Source of the DNA: Limnothrix sp. CACIAM 69d
Lineage (GTDB): Bacteria > Cyanobacteriota > Cyanobacteriia > CACIAM-69d
Direction: 5' to 3'
Assembly: GCA_001913845.2 (NCBI GenBank)
Contig: MKGP02000059.1
Coordinates: forward strand, 1-55,364
Length of the DNA: 55,364 nucleotides
The notes beneath the pieces are model-generated. The model was not told the origin of the DNA. It worked only from the letters and a program-made list of their open reading frames with translations, and ran no database searches. The position numbers and the translations under genes were made by a program. This document shows positions 37,276 to 45,049 of this stretch, in pieces. Numbering within the stretch: the stretch's first letter is position 1; every line of letters begins with the position of its first letter.

Positions 37276-39348
37276 ATGGCGTTGCTAGTGCTGACCGATG
37301 GGGATGAGCGGCTGAATTTGACGGAAGCCCAGGCGGTTTTGGGTCAGGGGGGCAATGACTCCCTCACGGGAACCAGTGGCGATGACATCCTCTACGGTGG
37401 CCTGGGCAACGACACCCTGATCGGCGGTGCTGGAGCTGACATTCTGGGCGGCAACGAGGGAGACAATCGCCTGCGAGGGGGGGCGGGCAGCGATATTTTT
37501 GTGATTGAGGCCGGAACCAGCACCACTGGTACAACAACGGCCCTGCAACGGATTGAGGATTTTGATCCAACGAGCGATCGAATTGGGCTGGCTCCGGGGC
37601 TGCGATTCGAGGATTTGGAGATTGTGCGGGTCAGCGATCGCGCCAATGACACCATCGCCACCAGCACCACCGACAGCCCCGGCGAAGTGCTGATTTTTCT
37701 GAAGGGCACAACCAACCTGCTGGCCCGGGTGGCCAATGTGCGGGTAGCCGACTTGGGACGCGATCGATTTGTGGAAGCGGAGGTGCTGCAATTTAGCGCC
37801 AGCACCTTCCAGGTTCGGGAAGATGGCACGCCGCTCACCAGTATTCGCATTGAGCGCAGTTTTCCCTTCCTAAAATCGCCAATCACCACCAAAACGGTCA
37901 CGGTGGGGGTGAGCAATGGCACGGCGATCTTGGGCCAAGATTTGCGCTTGGATGGGCCGATCGTGGCGGAGTTTGGGGCCGATGAGCGATCGGTCTCGGT
38001 GGTGTTGCCGTTGGTGGATGACCTGCTGGTGGAGGGAACGGAAACCCTGCGCCTCACCTTGACGGATCCAACCGGGGGCAGCAAGCTGGGCGATCGCACC
38101 CAGGCGACCCTCTCGATCGAGGACAATGACCAGCCTGCAGCGGCTTCACCGGGCCGATTAGATTTCAGCGGCTCCGTCTACAGCGTTGAAGAAAGTGATG
38201 GTTCCGCCCTGATTGCCATTACCCGCACGGGGGGCACTAACGGCGAAATTACCGCCACGATCGATATCGTCAATGACAGCGCGATCGTTTTCCGCGACCT
38301 GGGCGCACCGGAACCCACCGTGGTGCGGTTTGCGGACGGCGACAGCACCACCCAATTTGTCCGGGTTCCTCTGATTGATAACTTTGTGGAGGATGGAACC
38401 CGCAGCGCCATTTTGCGGCTGGTGAACCTGACCAACGGAGCTAGCACCGGAGAACGCCCCGCCGCCCGCTTAGAAATTATCGATAATGACGGCCCGGCTG
38501 GAACTTTATCCTTCAGCCAGCCGGTTTTTAGCGTGGTGGAAGGCCAGGCGATCGCCTCGGTGACGGTCACCCGCAGCAACGGCAGCAGCGGCCCCGTCAC
38601 CGCCCTCATTTCCACCACCAGCGGCACGGCGGTTCCCGGTGCTGATTTTGGCATTCCCGCCAGTACCCTGGTGAGCTTTGCCGACGGGGACACCACGCCC
38701 CAGACGATTCAATTCTCGATCGGGGATGATGCCCTGTTGGAAACCACTGAAGTGGTGAATCTGGCCTTGGTGAACCCGACGGGCGGGGCCTTGCTGGGGC
38801 GACAAAATACGGCAGTGCTGGAAATTGCTGATAACGATCGATTCACCGCCCAGATCAACTTTGGGCAAGTGCGCGATCTCCAACCGATCGGCACGGATCC
38901 GATTACGGGCGTTCAATTTTCCAGCAATGCCCTAGGAATTTTGGACTACAACGCGGGTGGCAGCGGCAACTTCACCGATCCGCTGCTGAATGCCGGAGCC
39001 GCCGCCCAAGTGATGACCTACGGAGAAGGGCGATCGATTGTGATGACCGTGGCCAACGGGTTTCGCGATCGCCTTAGTTTCCGTTATGCGGCCCCCTTTG
39101 CCCTTGATCCTCGCCGGGATCCCGATGGGGATGGCCTCCACGAAGTGACGCTCTACGACGGGCCCAATGGCACCGGAAACATTTTGGCCATTATCGATTT
39201 GCCCCGAACTGCCGACAGCAACTTACCCGTGGGAGCCTATGCCCTGACCCGTGATCCCTTCGTGGTTAACTTCAGCGGCATTGCCCGATCGGTCACCTTC
39301 GGTAGCCAAGCAGACAAGCTGATTTTGGACGACATCGCGCTCGGCTAG
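37276..39348 (+). CDS. RTX and Calx-beta repeat protein, probably secreted
   Basis: The 690-residue protein has an N-terminal block of hemolysin-type calcium-binding nonapeptides (about residues 22-75, GGNDSLTGTSGDDILYGGLG and GNDTLIGG). Three Calx-beta domains follow (about 170-290, 292-405 and 410-520), each with a DGD-T-type and an E-DND-type motif. A C-terminal beta-rich domain of about 160 residues ends the protein. There is no signal peptide, which fits type I secretion, although in T1SS substrates RTX repeats usually lie at the C-terminus rather than the N-terminus. The ATG at 37276 has an AGAGG site; the frame opens at a TTG at 37138. Function is probably adhesive or matrix-related, by inference. 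Confidence 0.82.
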   Translation: MALLVLTDGDERLNLTEAQAVLGQGGNDSLTGTSGDDILYGGLGNDTLIGGAGADILGGNEGDNRLRGGAGSDIFVIEAGTSTTGTTTALQRIEDFDPTSDRIGLAPGLRFEDLEIVRVSDRANDTIATSTTDSPGEVLIFLKGTTNLLARVANVRVADLGRDRFVEAEVLQFSASTFQVREDGTPLTSIRIERSFPFLKSPITTKTVTVGVSNGTAILGQDLRLDGPIVAEFGADERSVSVVLPLVDDLLVEGTETLRLTLTDPTGGSKLGDRTQATLSIEDNDQPAAASPGRLDFSGSVYSVEESDGSALIAITRTGGTNGEITATIDIVNDSAIVFRDLGAPEPTVVRFADGDSTTQFVRVPLIDNFVEDGTRSAILRLVNLTNGASTGERPAARLEIIDNDGPAGTLSFSQPVFSVVEGQAIASVTVTRSNGSSGPVTALISTTSGTAVPGADFGIPASTLVSFADGDTTPQTIQFSIGDDALLETTEVVNLALVNPTGGALLGRQNTAVLEIADNDRFTAQINFGQVRDLQPIGTDPITGVQFSSNALGILDYNAGGSGNFTDPLLNAGAAAQVMTYGEGRSIVMTVANGFRDRLSFRYAAPFALDPRRDPDGDGLHEVTLYDGPNGTGNILAIIDLPRTADSNLPVGAYALTRDPFVVNFSGIARSVTFGSQADKLILDDIALG

Positions 39349-39420
39349 GCTGATCGCCACTGCAATTCGTAGCCTGCTGAACAGCAAAAATTTTGATTTG
39401 CTTCAACATTGACGGGTCGC

Positions 39421-39467
39421 ATATCTAGTGTTTGACTGAGAAAGGTTTTCTGTTTCACGCTAGATAT
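39421..39467. promoter_or_regulatory. Inverted repeat just upstream of the CobO-like gene
   Basis: ATATCTAG (39421-39428) is repeated inverted as CTAGATAT (39460-39467), 31 bp apart, and ends 19 bp before the ATG. It could be an operator or a leader stem. No cobalamin riboswitch core was recognised. Confidence 0.35.
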
Positions 39468-39486
39468 TGTGGGTGTCCCATCAGCT

Positions 39487-40017
39487 ATGGTCTCGCAACT
39501 TGAGGTTTCCACCCTATCGCGATCGTCCAACTCCCTCGCTCATGGTTTGGTGCAGGTGTTTACCGCACCCCGGCGAACGTTTCTGACAGATGTAATGGCC
39601 CAGGCCCTGCGCGTGGCCGGCCAGGGACAGTCGGTGTTGGTGGCCCAATTCCTCAAGGGCGGTATTCGTCAGGGCAGCGACCATCCGATCTCCCTGGTGC
39701 AACGGCTGGATTGGCTGCGTTGTGACCTCGCGCGCAATTTAGATGAAGCCCAGCCCACACCGACAGAAATCGCCGCCATTCAGGATCTTTGGCAACAGGT
39801 GGTCGATCGGGTGCAGTCGGGACAATATGAGCTAATCGTGTTGGATGAATTAAGCTTGGCAATTCGGCTGGGGGCGATCGACTGCAAGGAAGTGCTGGAT
39901 CTGCTCGATCGCTGCCCTCAACACCTGGACGTGATTTTGACCGGGCCCGACGTACCCCAATCACTGTTGGATGCGGCTGACCAAATCACCGAAGTGCGTC
40001 GCAGTCGTCGTTCTTGA
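39487..40017 (+). CDS. CobO/BtuR-like P-loop protein with degenerate nucleotide site
   Basis: The 176-residue protein resembles cob(I)alamin adenosyltransferases of the CobO type over most of its length. It has GQSVLVAQFLKGG, a central variable part and YELIVLDELSLAIRLG with LTGPDVP. In that family the N-terminal P-loop reads GNGKGKTT; here the position reads QVFTAPRRTFLTDVM, without the Gly-Lys-Thr. I recall a cyanobacterial family with the same FT-P-RR feature. It may not be an active adenosyltransferase. A GTG at 39469 is an alternative start. No cobalamin genes are nearby. Confidence 0.75.
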   Translation: MVSQLEVSTLSRSSNSLAHGLVQVFTAPRRTFLTDVMAQALRVAGQGQSVLVAQFLKGGIRQGSDHPISLVQRLDWLRCDLARNLDEAQPTPTEIAAIQDLWQQVVDRVQSGQYELIVLDELSLAIRLGAIDCKEVLDLLDRCPQHLDVILTGPDVPQSLLDAADQITEVRRSRRS

Positions 40018-40168
40018 TCGTTAACGCTGGCTTGTTTGGGCTGGTCTGCTCGATCGGGATTGCGCCCTAGATTGCGCCGCCCCCGAAAGCCATCCCAGCC
40101 AGGGGTGGCAAGCTCAAGGCTGCTTTATGCTAAGGTGGCTTGCTGCCCTACCTCACTCGCTGACGATC

Positions 40169-40750
40169 ATGCTCAAGAACGATGCCTGGATTACCGAGAT
40201 GGCCCGCCAAGGGATGATTTCCCCCTTCGAGCCAAAACTTGTGCGGCGCATCGAGCAGCATCCCGTCATCTCCTATGGGTGCAGCAGTTTTGGCTATGAC
40301 ATCCGCCTGTCGCCCAAGGAATTCAAAATTTTTCGCCACATTCCTGGCACAGTCGTTGATCCCAAAAATTTCAACCCCGCCAACCTGGATCCCGCCGCGC
40401 TACACCGCGATGAAAACGGTGAATTTTTCATCCTGCCAGCCCACTCCTACGGCCTTGGGGTTGCCCTAGAGCATTTGCAAATTCCCGACACCATCACCGT
40501 TCTTTGCATCGGCAAAAGCACCTACGCCCGTGTTGGTCTGATTGCCAACTTGACCCCAGCGGAGGCGGGCTGGCGCGGCCATTTGACCCTGGAAATTTCC
40601 AACGCCTCGAGCGCCGATTGCCGAATCTATGCCAATGAAGGCATTGTCCAATTGCTCTTTATGGAAGGGGATCCCTGCGAAGTCAGCTATGAAACGCGCC
40701 GGGGGAAATATCAAGACCAACCCGAGTCGATCGTGATTGCCCGAGTCTAA
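40169..40750 (+). CDS. dcd: dCTP deaminase
   Basis: The 193-residue enzyme converts dCTP to dUTP, the precursor route to dTMP. Family features are SYGCSSFGYDIRLSPKEFKI, the nucleotide-binding GKSTYARVGL and the catalytic-glutamate segment GHLTLEISNAS. The ATG at 40169 gives the standard MLKNDAWITEMARQGMI start; the frame opens at 40127. thyX follows 68 bp downstream on the same strand, so the pair makes an apparent thymidylate operon. Confidence 0.95.
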   Translation: MLKNDAWITEMARQGMISPFEPKLVRRIEQHPVISYGCSSFGYDIRLSPKEFKIFRHIPGTVVDPKNFNPANLDPAALHRDENGEFFILPAHSYGLGVALEHLQIPDTITVLCIGKSTYARVGLIANLTPAEAGWRGHLTLEISNASSADCRIYANEGIVQLLFMEGDPCEVSYETRRGKYQDQPESIVIARV

Positions 40751-40818
40751 TTCGCACCCAGCCTACCGGTTCTCCATCTTCCTTTTCTGTCCCTCATTGT
40801 CGCTTTCCCTCGAACGTC

Positions 40819-41541
40819 ATGGATCTGTTTCGCGTTGAAGTGCTTTCCGCCATGCCCAATCCTCAGCAGTTGGTGTGGGCAGCCATGCACCAGGATTATT
40901 CGGAAAACTTTGTGGTTGATGAGCGCGATCAATTCCCCGACGAGGCCCGAGCCGGTGAATTAATTATCAAGCACCTCTTGCAGGGAAATCGAGGACATTT
41001 TGGGCCGATCGAGCATCCGCAAATTGTGTTTAATGTGGGCTTTTTCCCCCATTCAACCATGCAGCAATTGCGAACTCATCGAGTAGGAATTTCCTTCGAT
41101 GTTCAGTCCGGCCGATATTCAGGAATGCGAATTCTGGACGTAATCGAAGGAAAACGAACATTGGAAGAAGTTTTTTATTTACGACCAATTGATTATTATT
41201 CTGATCGTCAAGGGAAAAAGTATTTTTATTCGCCTGAGCAACGGCAAGCAGATTTGGATTGGTGCTTAGAAGCTTGTAAGCGCTATAAGCAACGTATTGA
41301 GGAAGGCCTGTCCGAAGAGCACGCGCGTGGGTTGATTCCCTTCGATGTGCGCCAGCATTTTGTGATGAGTTGCAATGCCCGATCGCTCATGCACATTCTC
41401 GACTTGCGAGCCAAAGCTGACGCACAGTTAGAAATTCAAAAGCTGTGCGATTTGTTGATGGTGCATTTCAAAAATTGGATGCCGGCCTTGGCCGATTGGT
41501 ATGAAACTAATCGGTTGGGTAAGGCGCGGTTGTCGCCCTAG
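40819..41541 (+). CDS. thyX: FAD-dependent thymidylate synthase
   Basis: The 240-residue flavin-dependent enzyme makes dTMP from dUMP using methylene-tetrahydrofolate and NADPH. The ThyX motif appears in the form RTHRVGISFDVQSGRY (about residues 81-96), the cyanobacterial variant of RHRxxSxxxxSxR. Other family segments are GHFGPIEHPQI and RQHFVMSCNARSLMHIL. It follows dcd closely. Its TAG stop shares a CTAG tetranucleotide with the TAG stop of the convergent gene. Confidence 0.95.
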   Translation: MDLFRVEVLSAMPNPQQLVWAAMHQDYSENFVVDERDQFPDEARAGELIIKHLLQGNRGHFGPIEHPQIVFNVGFFPHSTMQQLRTHRVGISFDVQSGRYSGMRILDVIEGKRTLEEVFYLRPIDYYSDRQGKKYFYSPEQRQADLDWCLEACKRYKQRIEEGLSEEHARGLIPFDVRQHFVMSCNARSLMHILDLRAKADAQLEIQKLCDLLMVHFKNWMPALADWYETNRLGKARLSP

Positions 41542-41930
41542 CGTCGAATAATCACGGTGGTGCGATCGAACCCCGGGGGCAGCCCTGGCGGCACGGGAGA
41601 GCTGGGATTATTCGGCGTGGCGCTGGGGGTGTTGCTGCGGGGGCGATTGGCTCCCTCGCTGACGGTGCTGGGTGTGCCGCTGCCGGTTGCACTGCGCCCA
41701 CCCAGGGGATCCGCCATTCCATCCAGGGCATCAATCACAAAGGTTTCGGAAAAACCGGTGCGGGCCGGCCGCCGGGACTCTTCAAAAAAAGAGGGCTTGG
41801 GGCTGCTGCCCGAAGAGCCACTGGGGGCCGCCGGTTGAGCGATCGCCCCCATCATTCCCAGACTCATGCCCAACAAGGCCCCGATCGCCCCGCTGCCCAA
41901 ACGCCATCCCCAGACCATAACCCGCCTCAT
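41538..41930 (-). CDS. Small secreted Pro/Ser-rich protein, unknown
   Basis: The 130-residue protein has an N-terminal signal or anchor (about residues 5-32, VWGWRLGSGAIGALLGMSLGMMG region, cleavage near AIAQP). A low-complexity Ser/Pro/Gly-rich body follows. The ATG at 41930 has AGAGGG 11-12 bp upstream, and a GTG at 41948 is less likely. The C-terminus reads PPGFDRTTVIIRR. No family was recognised. Confidence 0.55.
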   Translation of the reverse strand: MRRVMVWGWRLGSGAIGALLGMSLGMMGAIAQPAAPSGSSGSSPKPSFFEESRRPARTGFSETFVIDALDGMADPLGGRSATGSGTPSTVSEGANRPRSNTPSATPNNPSSPVPPGLPPGFDRTTVIIRR

Positions 41931-42212
41931 CGCGATCGCCCTCTTCACTAATCAAGCTCAACCAACCAGGCAAAATTTCTCGGATTGTAGCCAAGTTATT
42001 GCCCCAGCCTGCACCCAAATCACCAGCCAACCCGATCGTCACCCAGATTGAATCCGGTGAACTGCCGCGCTAGGATTCCTAAGCGGTATCCAAAAACGCC
42101 AGCAATTTCCCTGTTGGAATTGCTAGACGAGCAAGAGCCATTGATCGTTTCCGTCGTCGCCGCCCAAACAACGTAGAAAACCGCTCCACCCGATCGGCCC
42201 CCTTTGCAACCC

Positions 42213-43232
42213 ATGAGCCAAACCAGCAAAAAACGAGTTCTCTCCGGCGTACAACCCACCGGCAGCATCCACCTCGGCAACTATTTGGGCGCAATCCGTA
42301 ATTGGGTCGTCGATCAGCACCAGTACGACAATTTCTTCTGTGTGGTGGATTTGCACGCCATCACCGTTCCCCACAATCCGGCGGTGTTGGCCGCAGACAG
42401 CTTCAAGATTGCCGCCCTCTACTTGGCCTGTGGAATTGACCTCAGTTGCTCCACGATTTTTATCCAATCCCACGTGAGCGCCCACAGCGAATTGGCTTGG
42501 TTGCTGAATTGCGTCACGCCGCTGAATTGGCTGGAGCGGATGATTCAGTTTAAGGAAAAAGCCCTGAAACAAGGCGAAAACGTCAGCGTGGGTCTGCTGG
42601 ACTATCCGGTGTTGATGGCGGCGGATATTTTGCTTTATGACGCGGATTTGGTGCCGGTGGGCGAAGACCAGAAGCAGCACTTGGAGTTAACCCGCGATGT
42701 GGCAATTCGGGTGAATCATCAATATGGCAGCGAGGAGCGGCCGATCTTGAAAGTGCCTGAACCCGCGATCCGCAAGGAAGGGGCCCGCGTGATGAGCCTG
42801 ACGGACGGGACGAAGAAGATGTCGAAGTCGGATCCGACGGAGATGAGCCGGATTGAGCTGTTGGACAGCCCCGACACGATCGCCAAGAAAATTAAGCGCT
42901 GCAAAACTGACCCCGAGCGCGGTTTGGAGTTCAACAACCCCGATCGCCCCGAGTGTCATAACCTGTTGGGTCTCTATCAGATTTTGTCCGGCAAATCCCG
43001 CGAGGAAGTGGCGGCGGAATGTGCCGACATGGGTTGGGGACAGTTCAAGCCCTTGCTGACGGAAACGACGATCGCGGCGCTGGAGCCAATTCAGCAAAAA
43101 TATAACGAGGTGATGGGCGATCGGGGCTATCTGGAATCTGTATTGCGGGATGGTCGCGAAAAGGCAGCCGCCGTGGCCAATGCCACCTTGCTTCGGGTGA
43201 AGGATGCCTTGGGCTATTCACGACCGCTTTAG
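42213..43232 (+). CDS. trpS: Tryptophanyl-tRNA synthetase
   Basis: The 339-residue class Ic aminoacyl-tRNA synthetase has its HIGH-type motif in TGSIHLGNYLGA (about residues 14-25) and its KMSKS loop in GTKKMSKSDPT (about 198-208). Other blocks are YPVLMAADILLYDADLVPVG and EDQKQHLELTRDVA, which bind Trp and ATP. The ORF opens at a TTG (42204); the ATG at 42213 fits the family start. Single gene with no obvious operon. Confidence 0.97.
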   Translation: MSQTSKKRVLSGVQPTGSIHLGNYLGAIRNWVVDQHQYDNFFCVVDLHAITVPHNPAVLAADSFKIAALYLACGIDLSCSTIFIQSHVSAHSELAWLLNCVTPLNWLERMIQFKEKALKQGENVSVGLLDYPVLMAADILLYDADLVPVGEDQKQHLELTRDVAIRVNHQYGSEERPILKVPEPAIRKEGARVMSLTDGTKKMSKSDPTEMSRIELLDSPDTIAKKIKRCKTDPERGLEFNNPDRPECHNLLGLYQILSGKSREEVAAECADMGWGQFKPLLTETTIAALEPIQQKYNEVMGDRGYLESVLRDGREKAAAVANATLLRVKDALGYSRPL

Positions 43233-43327
43233 GGCCGATTCGAGGGTTAATCACCCGTTGATGTGCGATCGGCGCGGCCCCAGGATTTGAGACCATAACC
43301 AACTGGACAATGGAGACGGAAACAGCG

Positions 43328-43984
43328 ATGAAAGCCGTGGTGTTTGGTGCAACCGGTGAAACGGGCCGGCGAATTGTGCAAGCCTTGGTCGATCGCCAAG
43401 TGCCCGTGCGGGCCGTGGTGCGCGATTTGGCCACCGCTCGCGCGATTTTGCCGGATTCGGTGGAAGTGGTGCAGGGCAATTTACTCGATCGCCGCTCGAT
43501 CGACTCCGCCTTAGCCGGTTGCACGGTGGTGTTGAGCGCGGCCGGAGCCAGGCCCAGCTTGGATCCAACGGGGCCCTTGCAGGTGGATTATCTGGGAACC
43601 AAGAACTTAACCGATGCGGCCAAGGCGGCGGGCATTGAGCAGTTGGTGCTGGTCTCTTCCCTTTGTGTGTCCAAGCTGCTCCATCCGCTGAATTTGTTTT
43701 GGTTGATTCTGTTTTGGAAACAACAGGGTGAACGCTACTTGCAAAACAGCAGTCTGACCTACACGATCGTGCGGCCCGGCGGTCTGAAAAACGAAGATCG
43801 GGACACCCCTGTGGTGATGAGCACCGCCGATACGCTCTTTGAGGGATCGATTCCCCGATCGCAGGTGGCCAAGGTTTGTGTCGAAGCCTTGTGGGAACCG
43901 GCGGCCCGCAACAAAATTGTGGAAATCGTGGCGCGGGATGATGCCCCCGTGCAGCCTTGGTCAGCCCTTTTTGCCAGCGTTTAA
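43328..43984 (+). CDS. Atypical SDR / NmrA-like NAD(P)-binding protein
   Basis: The 218-residue Rossmann-fold protein starts MKAVVFGATGETGRRIVQAL, an atypical SDR glycine motif (GATGxTG). GNLLDRRSIDSALAGCTVV and TIVRPGGLKNE are typical of the family that includes Ycf39 and Tic62-like proteins. The canonical YxxxK pair is not evident. Substrate is unknown. A GGAG lies 12 bp upstream of this ATG; an in-frame ATG at 43310 is the alternative. The next gene starts 14 bp after its stop. Confidence 0.82.
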   Translation: MKAVVFGATGETGRRIVQALVDRQVPVRAVVRDLATARAILPDSVEVVQGNLLDRRSIDSALAGCTVVLSAAGARPSLDPTGPLQVDYLGTKNLTDAAKAAGIEQLVLVSSLCVSKLLHPLNLFWLILFWKQQGERYLQNSSLTYTIVRPGGLKNEDRDTPVVMSTADTLFEGSIPRSQVAKVCVEALWEPAARNKIVEIVARDDAPVQPWSALFASV

Positions 43985-43998
43985 GCGCGGTTCGATCG

Positions 43999-44295
43999 AT
44001 GTTTCCTAACTCATCCAATCCCAATCCCTTGGGGGGTTCCGGGTCGTCGCTGCCCGGTTCGCTGCCTGGATCTCCCACCGGAGAACCCGGGAACGATCGC
44101 TACGGCACCGGGCTGGTGGCTCCCCAAAGTGTGGATGCGCGCACCAAAAAATTGATGCAGCGCACCTTCTTGATCTTGCTTTTGGCGGGTTTGGCGATCG
44201 GGGCAGTCATCTCCGTTGGGGTGGTGATCGCCTTCCAAAAATTTGGACTAGTTGGCGTACCCACCCCCAGTACCCCGATCGCGCCAGGGAATTAA
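43999..44295 (+). CDS. Small single-span membrane protein, unknown
   Basis: The 98-residue protein has a Gly/Ser/Pro-rich N-terminus and one transmembrane helix (about residues 57-78, TFLILLLAGLAIGAVISVGVV split). The C-terminal tail is Pro/Thr-rich. The start lies 14 bp after the upstream SDR stop, so the two may be co-transcribed. No family was recognised. The convergent membrane-protein gene follows after 25 bp. Confidence 0.6.
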   Translation: MFPNSSNPNPLGGSGSSLPGSLPGSPTGEPGNDRYGTGLVAPQSVDARTKKLMQRTFLILLLAGLAIGAVISVGVVIAFQKFGLVGVPTPSTPIAPGN

Positions 44296-44320
44296 CCTCA
44301 AACTGGCACGCAACAAGTCG

Positions 44321-44851
44321 TTAGGATTGGCGCACCACCGCCCCTCGCACACATAACCCCAACAAGCTGCCACTCAACAGCAGCTTCAGGGTTTCCAGTC
44401 CAAAGTAGCCCCCATGCCAAAGGGTCATGGCCGCCGGAACCGAGGGAGCAGGACTAGCCCAAGACAGGGAAGCCCCTAGCCCCGCCATGGTTGGTGCGAG
44501 CCAATAGGTTTGCGCCAACATAATGGCCATCAGCACCGCCGCGATCGCCACCACCCACCGCTCACTGAGGCGGCTCACCTCGTGGCGATATCCCAACGCC
44601 AGCGCACCGGCCATCACCACCCCAGCCACCAACAGCCCCACATGGTTGAAGCCATTGAGCAATAACCAGCCCACGGGCGCAAAGTCGGGACGCTCCATCA
44701 TGCCGCCCATGTAGAGGGCCGGCATGGCTGCCAGGTCGATCGCCAAGGTGGCCCCAACCCACAACAAGAGGGCGATCTCAACGGTCATTTTCCAAGCCGA
44801 TTGCCCCAGACCGAGAGCGTGGCTGAGACTGGTTTTAAATTCAGAACTCAT
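44321..44851 (-). CDS. Four-span membrane protein, unknown
   Basis: The 176-residue protein has about four hydrophobic segments (near residues 22-45, 60-85, 98-120 and 148-168), with WVGATLAIDLAAMPALYMGG between the first two. The start is well supported: AGGAGG lies about 10 bp before the ATG at 44849-44851, while the frame extends only to a TTG at 44875. It looks like a conserved cyanobacterial integral membrane protein, but I cannot name the family. Confidence 0.7.
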   Translation of the reverse strand: MSSEFKTSLSHALGLGQSAWKMTVEIALLLWVGATLAIDLAAMPALYMGGMMERPDFAPVGWLLLNGFNHVGLLVAGVVMAGALALGYRHEVSRLSERWVVAIAAVLMAIMLAQTYWLAPTMAGLGASLSWASPAPSVPAAMTLWHGGYFGLETLKLLLSGSLLGLCVRGAVVRQS

Positions 44852-44979
44852 GCGCGATCGCCTCCTAAATTCCAATTTCTAGCCTAGGAAACTTCCGAGA
44901 TCAGCGGTAGCCTTTGTTGGTTTTATTCATGATTTGCACATGAACCGTAATACCGTTGATTAACCCTAACTGCCCTAAG

Positions 44980-44999
44980 CAAGGGGCTTAAGCTCCTTG
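44980..44999. repeat. Near-perfect copy of the CAAGGGG palindrome
   Basis: CAAGGGGCTTAAGCTCCTTG has one change. The flank that follows (TCCTCCACGATCCGCTAACGGCAG) matches that of the element at 29063 almost base for base. The end of the block (AACGACAATCAGCCC) runs into the stop codon of the GT39 gene (45050-45052). Confidence 0.75.
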
Positions 45000-45049
45000 T
45001 CCTCCACGATCCGCTAACGGCAGATCTGGGGTTTTGGGCTAAACGACAA

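Noticed and set aside
39421..39467. Cobalamin riboswitch before the CobO-like gene
   Set aside because: Only a short inverted repeat is present; no B12-box-like core was found and the leader is too short.
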